From: an uncultured Comamonadaceae bacterium
GTDB taxonomy: Bacteria; Pseudomonadota; Gammaproteobacteria; Burkholderiales; Burkholderiaceae_C
Direction: 5' to 3'
DNA: 10,906 nucleotides
Assembly (NCBI GenBank): GCA_937893415.1
Contig: CALBWZ010000340.1
Location: forward strand, 1 to 10,906
Shown here: in pieces, positions 1 to 5,547 of the stretch
How positions within the stretch are numbered: position 1 is the first letter of the stretch
Layout of the letters: each line of letters begins with the position of its first letter
The notes under the pieces: generated by a model
Databases searched by the model: none
Seen by the model: the letters and a program-made list of their open reading frames with translations, nothing else
What the model was told of the DNA's origin: nothing
Made by a program: the position numbers and the translations under genes

Positions 1-1809
1 AATCAGCTCTGAAAATTTGTCAGCAATAAAGCCGCGGCGAACCTTGTTGGTGCGTGTGAGCTCGCCGTCGTCAGCGTCTAGTTCTTTGTGTAGGACCAAG
101 AAGCGGTGAATTTGTGAGCCTGCCAACATACCGTCGCGGCTGAGGTCGGCGTTGACTTGCTCCATGCACTCTTTAATCAGTTGGTAGACCTCAGGCTTTT
201 GGGCCAGATCTGTGTAGCCAGAGTAGGGGAGGTTGCGCCTTTCAGCCCAGTTGCCCACGGCATCAAAGTCGATGTTGACCATGACGCAGACTCGCTCGCG
301 CTGGTCGCCGTAGGCCACGGCCTCTTTGATAAAGGAGAAAAATTTGAGTTTGTTCTCAACGTATTTGGGTGCGAACATAGCGCCGTCAAATGCGCCGCCC
401 TTAATGCGGCCCACGTCTTTCACGCGGTCAATGATTTTTAGGTGGCCATCGGCGTCTAAAAAGCCTGCATCGCTGGTGTGGTACCAGCCGTCGGCGCTCA
501 AAACCTCTGCAGTAGCCTCGGGGTTTTTGTAATATTCTTTCAGCAGACCTGGCGATTTGACCAATATCTCGCCTGTGTCACTGAGTTTGATCTCCACGCC
601 CTCGCACGGTATGCCTACGGTGTCAGCCTTGGCTTGATGGTCTGGCTGCAAACAGACAAACACGGCGGTTTCTGTAGAGCCGTATAGCTGCTTGAGGTTG
701 ACGCCGATTGAGCGGTAAAAACTAAACAAGTCTGGGCCAATGGCTTCGCCTGCGGTGTAGGCCACACGCACGCGCGACATGCCTAGGTTGTTGCGCAGTG
801 GGCCGTACATCACGATGTTCCCCAAGCCATACAACAGGTTGTCCATCAAGCCGACTGCTGTGCCGTCCATTTTGCTGGGGCCAACACGTTTGGCCACACC
901 CATGAAGTAATGGAAGATGGCGCGCTTGAAGCCGCCTGCGTCTTCCATGCGGATCATGACGCTGGTGAGCAAGCCCTCGAATACGCGCGGCGGTGCGAAG
1001 TAATAGCTGGGCCCTACCTCGTTCAAGTCAATGGACACGGTGGCAACAGATTCTGGGCAATTCACCACATAGCCAACAGCCAACCACTGGGCATAACTGA
1101 ATATGTTTTGCCCAATCCACGCTGGTGGCAAGTAGGCCAGCACCTCTTCTGCCGGTGTGAGCTTGTCAAACTTGGCACCCACTAAGGCGCGGTCTAGCAA
1201 GCTGTGGTGGGTGTGCACCACACCTTTTGGGTTGCCAGTAGTGCCTGATGTGAAAAACATGGCGGCTACGTCTGAGGGTTTGACTTTGGCAACCTCACCG
1301 CTGATAAAACCAGGGTTGCTGGCATTGAAGGCACGGCCCGACTCAATCAGTTGGTCAATGGCTGACAAGCCTTGCTCTTCGTAGTTGCGCAGACCGCGCG
1401 ACTCGTCATAGTACAAGTGGTTCAGTTGGGGGCACTGTTCGCGGATGTCCAGCATTTTGTCGATTTGCTCTTGGTCTTCCACCACAGCAAAGCGAATGTC
1501 GGCGTTGTTAATGGGGAAGACACACTCAGCCCCTGCTGCGTCTTGGTACAAGGGCACTGGAATCGCGCCCAGGGACTGGGCCGCCAGCATGGTGGCGTAC
1601 AAGCGGGGGCGGTTGGCACCAATCACCGCCATGTGCTCGTCGCGTCGCAGGCCCGCTGCGTGCAAGCCTGCTGCTATGTTGTTGACCAACAGAGCCATGT
1701 CTGCCCAAGACAGGGCTTGCCAAATACCAAAAGCCTTTTCGCGCATGGCAGGCGCGTCGGGACGCGTCTTGGCGTGGTGGGCTAGCAGGCTGACAAAAGT
1801 GTGTTGCAT
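1..1809 (-). CDS. Long-chain acyl-CoA synthetase (AMP-forming), C-terminus cut by window edge
   Basis: Adenylates a carboxylic acid with ATP and transfers the acyl group to CoA. The visible 603 codons run without a stop to the left edge. The ANL-superfamily motifs are in order: P-loop FTSGTTGNPKG at residues 186-196, YGSTE at 376-380 (A5), YHTSDAG with D447 and then IIDRV with R462 (A7/A8), and ELTRTNKVRR with K589, the likely A10 catalytic lysine. Only a short tail should therefore be missing. YFAPPRVFE resembles the FAA1-like long-chain ligases (COG1022) more than acetyl-CoA synthetases. The start is set by GGAGA at 1817-1821, seven bases before the ATG. It is divergent from a Crp/Fnr-type regulator. 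In related bacteria such ligases often sit beside branched-chain amino-acid-type ABC transporters, which could lie off the left end (inference). The substrate cannot be read from sequence; an aromatic or branched acid is possible. Confidence 0.93.
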   Translation of the reverse strand, partial: MQHTFVSLLAHHAKTRPDAPAMREKAFGIWQALSWADMALLVNNIAAGLHAAGLRRDEHMAVIGANRPRLYATMLAAQSLGAIPVPLYQDAAGAECVFPINNADIRFAVVEDQEQIDKMLDIREQCPQLNHLYYDESRGLRNYEEQGLSAIDQLIESGRAFNASNPGFISGEVAKVKPSDVAAMFFTSGTTGNPKGVVHTHHSLLDRALVGAKFDKLTPAEEVLAYLPPAWIGQNIFSYAQWLAVGYVVNCPESVATVSIDLNEVGPSYYFAPPRVFEGLLTSVMIRMEDAGGFKRAIFHYFMGVAKRVGPSKMDGTAVGLMDNLLYGLGNIVMYGPLRNNLGMSRVRVAYTAGEAIGPDLFSFYRSIGVNLKQLYGSTETAVFVCLQPDHQAKADTVGIPCEGVEIKLSDTGEILVKSPGLLKEYYKNPEATAEVLSADGWYHTSDAGFLDADGHLKIIDRVKDVGRIKGGAFDGAMFAPKYVENKLKFFSFIKEAVAYGDQRERVCVMVNIDFDAVGNWAERRNLPYSGYTDLAQKPEVYQLIKECMEQVNADLSRDGMLAGSQIHRFLVLHKELDADDGELTRTNKVRRGFIADKFSELI

Positions 1810-1873
1810 GGGTGAGTCTCCGTTGGCTTCGCGCCACGATGCGTGATATTTAATGGTTATGGTAAAGATTCAT

Positions 1874-1903
1874 TTGACGTTTGGCTGTCGGTTCGACGAC
1901 AAT
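1874..1903 (+). promoter_or_regulatory. Candidate sigma-70 promoter of the Crp/Fnr regulator gene
   Basis: TTGACG (1874-1879) and GACAAT (1898-1903) are separated by 18 bases, giving a reasonable -35 and a mediocre -10 about 60 bases upstream of the GTG start at 1966. The -10 overlaps the palindrome at 1886-1901, which would suit autoregulation. No convincing promoter was found on the opposite strand for the ligase gene. Assigned by eye only. Confidence 0.35.
1886..1901. promoter_or_regulatory. Candidate Crp/Fnr-type operator (TGTCG-N6-CGACA)
   Basis: A perfect 5-base inverted repeat with a 6-base spacer lies between the divergent ligase and regulator genes. The geometry equals the CRP/FNR site (TGTGA-N6-TCACA) and the outer TGT/ACA is identical; the two inner bases of each arm differ. 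It is the natural candidate for binding the adjacent regulator. Binding is inferred. Confidence 0.5.
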
Positions 1904-1919
1904 TACGGGGTTAACCTTG

Positions 1920-1935
1920 CTAGGACTTTCCCTAG
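1920..1935. promoter_or_regulatory. Second 5-N6-5 inverted repeat (CTAGG-N6-CCTAG)
   Basis: Perfect 5-base arms with a 6-base spacer, centred 34 bases from the centre of the palindrome at 1886-1901, on the regulator-gene side. The arm sequence is unlike the first site, so it may bind another protein or be coincidental; the equal geometry and close spacing make it worth recording. Confidence 0.25.
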
Positions 1936-1965
1936 ATTTTTCTTAAACGAGACCTGTTTGTCACC

Positions 1966-2685
1966 GTGCCGTCTATTGATCAACTTAGAAACCGCGCTAG
2001 AAGTTTGTCAGACGACGAGTTTGTACAAATCGCTTGGCTCAAAGAACTGACCGCCGATGAGCGTGCCTATGTACGTGCAGAAATGTTGGTCACCGTCGCG
2101 CAGCCCGGCGACTATGTGGTGCGCTTTGGCAAACCAGTGACCTTCTGGTTTGGCCTCATTGATGGCCTGTTGAAAATGAGCAACGATGAGAGCCAAGGTG
2201 CGGCCATTACGTTTACAGGCTTGGCCCCCGGCGGATGGTTTGGCGAAGGGACGGTACTGAAACGCGAGAGCTACCGCTACAACGTTCAAGCGCTCCGTAC
2301 CAGCCGTGTGGCGGGTATTTCAGTGGAGATGTTTCACTGGCTTATTGCCAACTCATTGGGCTTTAACCGCTTTGTGATGTACCAGCTCAATGAGCGTCTT
2401 GGCCAGTTCATTGCCGCTCGTGAGATAGACAGACTCAATGACCCTGACCTGCGCGTCGCCAGAAACTTAGCTGCCATGTTTGACACCAAGTTATATCCCG
2501 GTGTGGTGAGCATGCTGCGGATTACCCAGCAAGAGCTCGCTTATTTGGTGGGCTTGTCTCGCCAACGGGTGAACGAGGCTTTGAAAGTGCTGGCAGCCAA
2601 TGGTTGGATCAGCGTGGAGTACGGCGGTTTGCGTGTCCTCAACTTGGACGCGCTGCGCTACGGCGAATTGGCAAGTGCTGTGTAA
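1966..2685 (+). CDS. Crp/Fnr-family transcriptional regulator
   Basis: A 239-residue protein with an N-terminal cyclic-nucleotide-binding-like beta-barrel (about 25-135), a dimerisation helix (about 135-165) and a C-terminal winged helix with the HTH at 187-209. In the effector pocket, G93-E94 and R104 match the glycine-glutamate and arginine that bind cAMP in CRP, but the next position, serine in CRP, is Y105. cAMP binding is therefore doubtful. There are no cysteines at all, which excludes an FNR-type iron-sulphur cluster. The recognition helix reads LSRQRVNEAL: the CRP R180 equivalent is kept (R199), while E181 and R185 are replaced by Q200 and E204. The start is GTG with only a weak ribosome binding site; a later start is possible but would cut the barrel. 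Divergent orientation suggests that it controls the acyl-CoA ligase gene. The effector is unknown; a CoA thioester or organic acid is conceivable. Confidence 0.9.
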   Translation: MPSIDQLRNRARSLSDDEFVQIAWLKELTADERAYVRAEMLVTVAQPGDYVVRFGKPVTFWFGLIDGLLKMSNDESQGAAITFTGLAPGGWFGEGTVLKRESYRYNVQALRTSRVAGISVEMFHWLIANSLGFNRFVMYQLNERLGQFIAAREIDRLNDPDLRVARNLAAMFDTKLYPGVVSMLRITQQELAYLVGLSRQRVNEALKVLAANGWISVEYGGLRVLNLDALRYGELASAV

Positions 2686-2775
2686 GACGCATTGGCAATG
2701 AGCCGCGTTAGCGACCTATTTTTTTATTTTCCTGTAACTTCCTTTATGATTTTTTAACGTTGAGAAACGCCCACC
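2686..2775 (+). promoter_or_regulatory. Short T-rich intergenic region with a possible -10 for the pseudouridine synthase gene
   Basis: After the regulator stop there is a run of T at 2719-2725 with only a 3-bp CGC/GCG stem before it, so it is not a convincing terminator. TATGAT at 2745-2750 is a good -10 but has no recognisable -35 at the proper distance. GAGAA at 2762-2766 is the likely ribosome binding site for ATG 2776. Confidence 0.3.
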
Positions 2776-4623
2776 ATGACTGATAACTCATCTGATTCAC
2801 GCAAGCCCACATTACGCGCAGGCGCACGCCGCGACAACTTTGGTGCAACATTCCGCAAGCCTGCCCGAGGCAATGCACCTCTGGCGCGCTTTGTGAAGCG
2901 AGAGCCCAGCGCGTATGAAATCGAGGTTAGAAAAGCGGCCAGCGCTGCCTTGCAAAAACTAGAGCATGCGGCTACCCGTCCAGAGCAAGAGCCACAAGCG
3001 CCTCGCTATGGCCGTGAGCGCAACGACGACAACCGCGGTCGTTATGAGCAAAACCAAGAGCGTCGCAGCCCGTGGGAAGAGCGTGATTCACGCGCGCCGC
3101 GCAACGACCAAGGCCGTGACTACCCGCCGCGCAGAGACCCGGGTTTTGAGTCCCGTAACGATCAAGGGCGCGAATACACACCACGTAGAGACCAGCGGTT
3201 TGAGCCTCGCAATGACCAAGGGCGTGACCCAAGTCGTCAAGACAGCCCCGCTGCACCGCGTGCACAGCCAGCTGGCGATTCGCCGTTGGCCCGCGCCTTG
3301 TCAGTGCTGGGCAGTGCCGTGTCGACTTACCAGCCGTCGCAAGACCCAACACGCCAGCGCGGTTACGACCGTTCAAGCGAGCGCTCAGGTGAGCGTTCCA
3401 GTGGCGGGTATGAGCAGCGCGAATACCGCGACGGTGCAGACCGTGGCGGTTACCGCGACCGAGACCAAGCCCCCAGATTTGACGACAGGCGCACAGAGCG
3501 TCGTGACGAGCGTGGCGATGACCACCGTTACGAGTCCCGTGGTGAGCAATGGGGCGATCAGCGGCGCGACTCTAGGCCTGACTCGCGTGGTGACCACAGA
3601 GGCGACTTTAGAGTCGATGCACGCTCAGACGCACGCAGCGACCCAAGGGACTTTAGCCGCCCACCCCAGCGTGATGGTTATGACAGACGCGATGACCGTC
3701 AGCGCGACAGTTACCGTGGCGACGACCGCGACAACCGAGGTGGTCGTGACAACCCACCTGTTAGACGTGGCCGTGACGATGTGCCCGCGCCTCACAAGCC
3801 TGCACACATGGGTCCTAAAACCGAGGCCGAAAAGGCGGGTGGTGTGCGCTTGAACAAGCGCCTGGCTGAGTTGGGTATGTGCTCACGCCGTGAAGGCGAT
3901 GCTTGGATCGAAAAGGGCTGGGTATTGGTCAATGGCGAGGTGGCGCTGATGGGTCAAACCGTATTTGAGGCCGACAACATTGAAGTGGCCGAAGCAGCGC
4001 AAGCTGAGCAAGCGCAGCAAGTGACCATTTTGTTGCACAAGCCGATGGCTTACGTCAGCGGCCTGCCAGAGGATGGCCACGAAAGTGCTGCTACCTTGAT
4101 TGGCCCACAGTCACATTGGGTACAAGACCCTGTGCGCACCCGTTTTCAGGCTCGTTTCACACGAGGCTTGGCGCCTGCGGGCCGTTTGGACATCGATTCC
4201 ACAGGCTTGATTGTGTTCACGCAAAACGGCTTGGTTGCACGCCAACTCATTGGGGAGAATTCCAACATTGAAAAAGAGTATCTGGTGCGTGTGCAGTGGA
4301 TTGGTGACAACCCAAGTGCCGACTCTGCGGTGGTGGACACCGATGTGGAGTCGGTGTTCCCGCCAGAGCGTTTGAACTTGCTGCGTGAGGGCTTGTTCCT
4401 AGACGATCAAGCTTTGTTGCCTGCCCAGGTGTCGTGGCAAAATCCTGAGCAACTGAACGTTGTTCTAAAAGAGGGTAAAAAACGTCAGATTAGACGTATG
4501 TGTGAACAAGTTGGTCTTAAAGTAGTGGGGCTTAAGCGAATTCGCGTAGGCACAGTGGTTTTGGGTAACTTGCCAGTAGGCCAGTGGCGCTTCTTGGCGC
4601 CCAATGAGCGTTTTGGGGACTAA
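2776..4623 (+). CDS. RluF/RsuA-type 23S rRNA pseudouridine synthase with long Arg/Asp-rich N-terminal extension
   Basis: A 615-residue protein that isomerises uridine in ribosomal RNA. The catalytic part is C-terminal: an S4 RNA-binding domain at about 358-405 (RLNKRLAELGMCSRREGD) and an RsuA-type catalytic domain with the signature GRLDIDSTGL, where D472 is the catalytic aspartate. Near the C-terminus the RQIRRMCE segment resembles RluF (U2604) more than RluB (U2605), whose equivalent reads RRLWE; the target is thus likely but not certain. This core is about 260 residues, the usual length of the whole enzyme. The first 350 or so residues are low-complexity and rich in R, D, G, S and Q, apart from a possible helix at about 39-66 (residues from KREPSAYEIEVRKAAS onward). 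The extension includes an 18-residue tandem repeat at 109-150 and an RxDx tetrapeptide run at 263-290. It is probably disordered and RNA-binding. Arginine-rich extensions occur in betaproteobacterial relatives. Transcribed alone, in the same direction as the next genes. Confidence 0.92.
   Translation: MTDNSSDSRKPTLRAGARRDNFGATFRKPARGNAPLARFVKREPSAYEIEVRKAASAALQKLEHAATRPEQEPQAPRYGRERNDDNRGRYEQNQERRSPWEERDSRAPRNDQGRDYPPRRDPGFESRNDQGREYTPRRDQRFEPRNDQGRDPSRQDSPAAPRAQPAGDSPLARALSVLGSAVSTYQPSQDPTRQRGYDRSSERSGERSSGGYEQREYRDGADRGGYRDRDQAPRFDDRRTERRDERGDDHRYESRGEQWGDQRRDSRPDSRGDHRGDFRVDARSDARSDPRDFSRPPQRDGYDRRDDRQRDSYRGDDRDNRGGRDNPPVRRGRDDVPAPHKPAHMGPKTEAEKAGGVRLNKRLAELGMCSRREGDAWIEKGWVLVNGEVALMGQTVFEADNIEVAEAAQAEQAQQVTILLHKPMAYVSGLPEDGHESAATLIGPQSHWVQDPVRTRFQARFTRGLAPAGRLDIDSTGLIVFTQNGLVARQLIGENSNIEKEYLVRVQWIGDNPSADSAVVDTDVESVFPPERLNLLREGLFLDDQALLPAQVSWQNPEQLNVVLKEGKKRQIRRMCEQVGLKVVGLKRIRVGTVVLGNLPVGQWRFLAPNERFGD
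3100..3225 (+). repeat. 54-bp coding tandem repeat (18-residue unit, about 2.3 copies)
   Basis: The units start at 3100, 3154 and 3208 and encode RNDQGR(D/E)Y(P/T)PRRD followed by a variable pair and FE(S/P); the third copy keeps only RNDQGRD. The period is exactly 18 codons. Many differences between copies are at third codon positions. Confidence 0.8.
3562..3645 (+). repeat. Seven tandem R-x-D-x tetrapeptide units (residues 263-290)
   Basis: The consecutive units RRDS, RPDS, RGDH, RGDF, RVDA, RSDA and RSDP alternate positive and negative charges every two residues within the N-terminal extension of the pseudouridine synthase. At DNA level the period is 12 bp but codon choice varies, so it is a protein-level repeat rather than a recent slippage product. 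Confidence 0.75.
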
Positions 4624-4643
4624 AACAAGCTTGTATTGAATGT

Positions 4644-4658
4644 CCGCCATGATGGCGG
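4644..4658. repeat. Short GC-rich hairpin downstream of the pseudouridine synthase gene
   Basis: CCGCCAT and ATGGCGG flank a single G, about 20 bases after the stop codon. As RNA it would form a five-pair GC stem with a five-base loop. No T-run follows on either strand, so it is not a standard intrinsic terminator; it could protect the 3' end of the transcript. Confidence 0.4.
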
Positions 4659-4686
4659 CGTGCGAGCTAACAGCTTATCGATCCAA

Positions 4687-4725
4687 CCTATTGCCCGAAT
4701 TGTGAAATTCAATAGGGGTAATAGG
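4687..4725. promoter_or_regulatory. Nested inverted repeat upstream of the peroxiredoxin gene, possible redox-regulator site
   Basis: CCTATTG (4687-4693) and CAATAGG (4710-4716) are perfect 7-base arms around 16 bases. Inside lies GAATT-N4-AATTC (4697-4710), and a further AATAGG copy follows at 4720-4725. ATAG/CTAT elements are the core of OxyR sites, and OxyR often controls peroxiredoxins, but the spacing here does not match the classic ATAG-N7-CTAT arrangement. Operator function is an inference from position and symmetry. Confidence 0.35.
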
Positions 4726-4757
4726 TCGGCGCGAGGTCATTCAAGACAATCGCTACT

Positions 4758-4763
4758 TACAAT
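4758..4763 (+). promoter_or_regulatory. Possible -10 (TACAAT) of the peroxiredoxin promoter
   Basis: TACAAT is a five-of-six match to the -10 consensus, 33 bases before ATG 4796. No good -35 lies 16-18 bases upstream, which would fit a promoter needing an activator bound at the repeats between 4687 and 4725. Confidence 0.35.
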
Positions 4764-4795
4764 ACAGTTTTAAGTAGAAACCCTAGGAGCTGGTA

Positions 4796-5326
4796 ATGAA
4801 AGAAGGCGTAAAAGTCCCCACCGTCGTGTTTAAGACACGCGTTCGTGATGAGTCAATTGGTGGCGACAACCCATTCCGTTGGCAAGACATGGCCACAAAT
4901 GACTATTTCGGTGGCAAGCGCGTGGTGGTGTTTTCTCTGCCAGGCGCATTCACGCCCACCTGCTCTACATTCCAGGTGCCTGGTTTTGAGAACAATTACA
5001 ACGCCATCAAGGCTTTGGGCGTGGATGAAATTTACTGTGTGTCTGTCAACGATGCATTTGTAATGAACAAGTGGGGCCGCGATCAGTGCGTCACCAATGT
5101 CAAATTGATTCCTGATGGCTCCGGTCGTTTTACCCGTCAAATGGGTATGCTGGTTGACAAAGACAACGTTGGTTTTGGCATGCGCTCATGGCGCTACGCC
5201 ATGGTGGTTAAAGAAGGCGTGATCGAAAAGCTGTTTGAAGAGCCAGGTCGCACCGACAACTTCGGCGATGACCCATATGGCGAGACATCCCCCGAGGCGG
5301 TGATGGCTTACTTGAAGACTCTGTAA
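4796..5326 (+). CDS. Prx5-type (atypical) peroxiredoxin
   Basis: A cytosolic thiol peroxidase that reduces hydrogen peroxide and organic hydroperoxides. The 176 residues form one thioredoxin-fold domain of the AhpC/TSA Redoxin group. The active site is PGAFTPTC, with T53 and peroxidatic C56; R133 in SWRYAMVV is the likely conserved arginine. C81 (in YCVSVNDAFV) matches the second cysteine seen across Prx5/PrxII proteins. C98, in WGRDQC, is an additional one, and no cysteine follows, so the C-terminal resolving cysteine of animal PRDX5 is absent. Reduction by glutathione/glutaredoxin is therefore likely, as in plant PrxII and the Haemophilus Prx-Grx hybrid; the glutaredoxin domain of that hybrid is missing here. 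The start is fixed by AGGAG at 4785-4789, six bases before ATG. It is a single-gene unit ending at a strong terminator, and probably peroxide-inducible (inference). Confidence 0.93.
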   Translation: MKEGVKVPTVVFKTRVRDESIGGDNPFRWQDMATNDYFGGKRVVVFSLPGAFTPTCSTFQVPGFENNYNAIKALGVDEIYCVSVNDAFVMNKWGRDQCVTNVKLIPDGSGRFTRQMGMLVDKDNVGFGMRSWRYAMVVKEGVIEKLFEEPGRTDNFGDDPYGETSPEAVMAYLKTL

Positions 5327-5362
5327 ATTGGCAATCAGCCTCTAGAGGCGCCAACTGAGTCT

Positions 5363-5389
5363 AAAAGCCCGCATATGCGGGCTTTTTTT
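5363..5389 (+). terminator. Rho-independent terminator after the peroxiredoxin gene
   Basis: A perfect stem built on AGCCCGCAT/ATGCGGGCT is followed directly by seven T (5383-5389), with A residues upstream on the other arm. It starts 36 bases after the stop codon. The A-tract on the left arm could also allow function on the opposite strand, but no gene reads towards it from there. Confidence 0.93.
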
Positions 5390-5451
5390 ATGGCCTTATT
5401 TTCGGTAACAAGTTCAGCTAAGGCCCAGCTGTCTGCGCAGTTGTCAGCCCT

Positions 5452-5480
5452 CTTGAAATGGGGCCTCTGCGTCCCAACAT
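5452..5480 (+). promoter_or_regulatory. Sigma-32 (heat-shock) promoter of htpG
   Basis: CTTGAAA (5452-5458), 14 bases, then CCCAACAT (5473-5480) closely follows the RpoH consensus CTTGAAA-N11-16-CCCCATnT, with a perfect -35 and a -10 differing at one core position. Transcription would begin near 5487, giving a leader of about 60 bases. htpG is a classical RpoH target, so position and function agree. No CIRCE element is visible. Confidence 0.8.
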
Positions 5481-5492
5481 GAGAAAACATGC

Positions 5493-5507
5493 GCGGCAAT
5501 ATGCCGC
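5493..5507 (+). other. Small hairpin in the htpG leader
   Basis: GCGGCA-ATA-TGCCGC is a six-pair stem near the predicted 5' end of the htpG transcript. It lies 40 bases before the start codon and does not cover it, so a direct thermometer role is not evident; it may stabilise the mRNA. Between it and ATG 5548 there is no clear Shine-Dalgarno sequence. Confidence 0.4.
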
Positions 5508-5547
5508 AACCATCTAACAACCATTACTTATTCTGACCGTATCTGAC

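Noticed and set aside
1372..1846. Overlapping plus-strand open frames opposite the acyl-CoA ligase.
   Set aside because: The minus-strand frame contains all ANL-family motifs in order over the same bases; the plus-strand products are unrecognisable shadows.
2701..2726. Possible terminator after the Crp/Fnr gene.
   Set aside because: A T-run is present, but the only stem before it is three base pairs, too weak to call.
3100..3645. Repeats considered as a CRISPR array or microsatellite.
   Set aside because: The repeats are in frame, have no spacers and are degenerate at silent positions, so they are protein-coding repeats.
2966..3853. An 888-base open frame in another reading frame of the pseudouridine synthase extension, encoding a Thr/Val/Ala-rich protein.
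   Set aside because: It lies wholly within the Arg/Asp-repeat coding region, where the biased codons keep other frames open. It has no ribosome binding site, no recognisable domain, and composition that mirrors the main frame.
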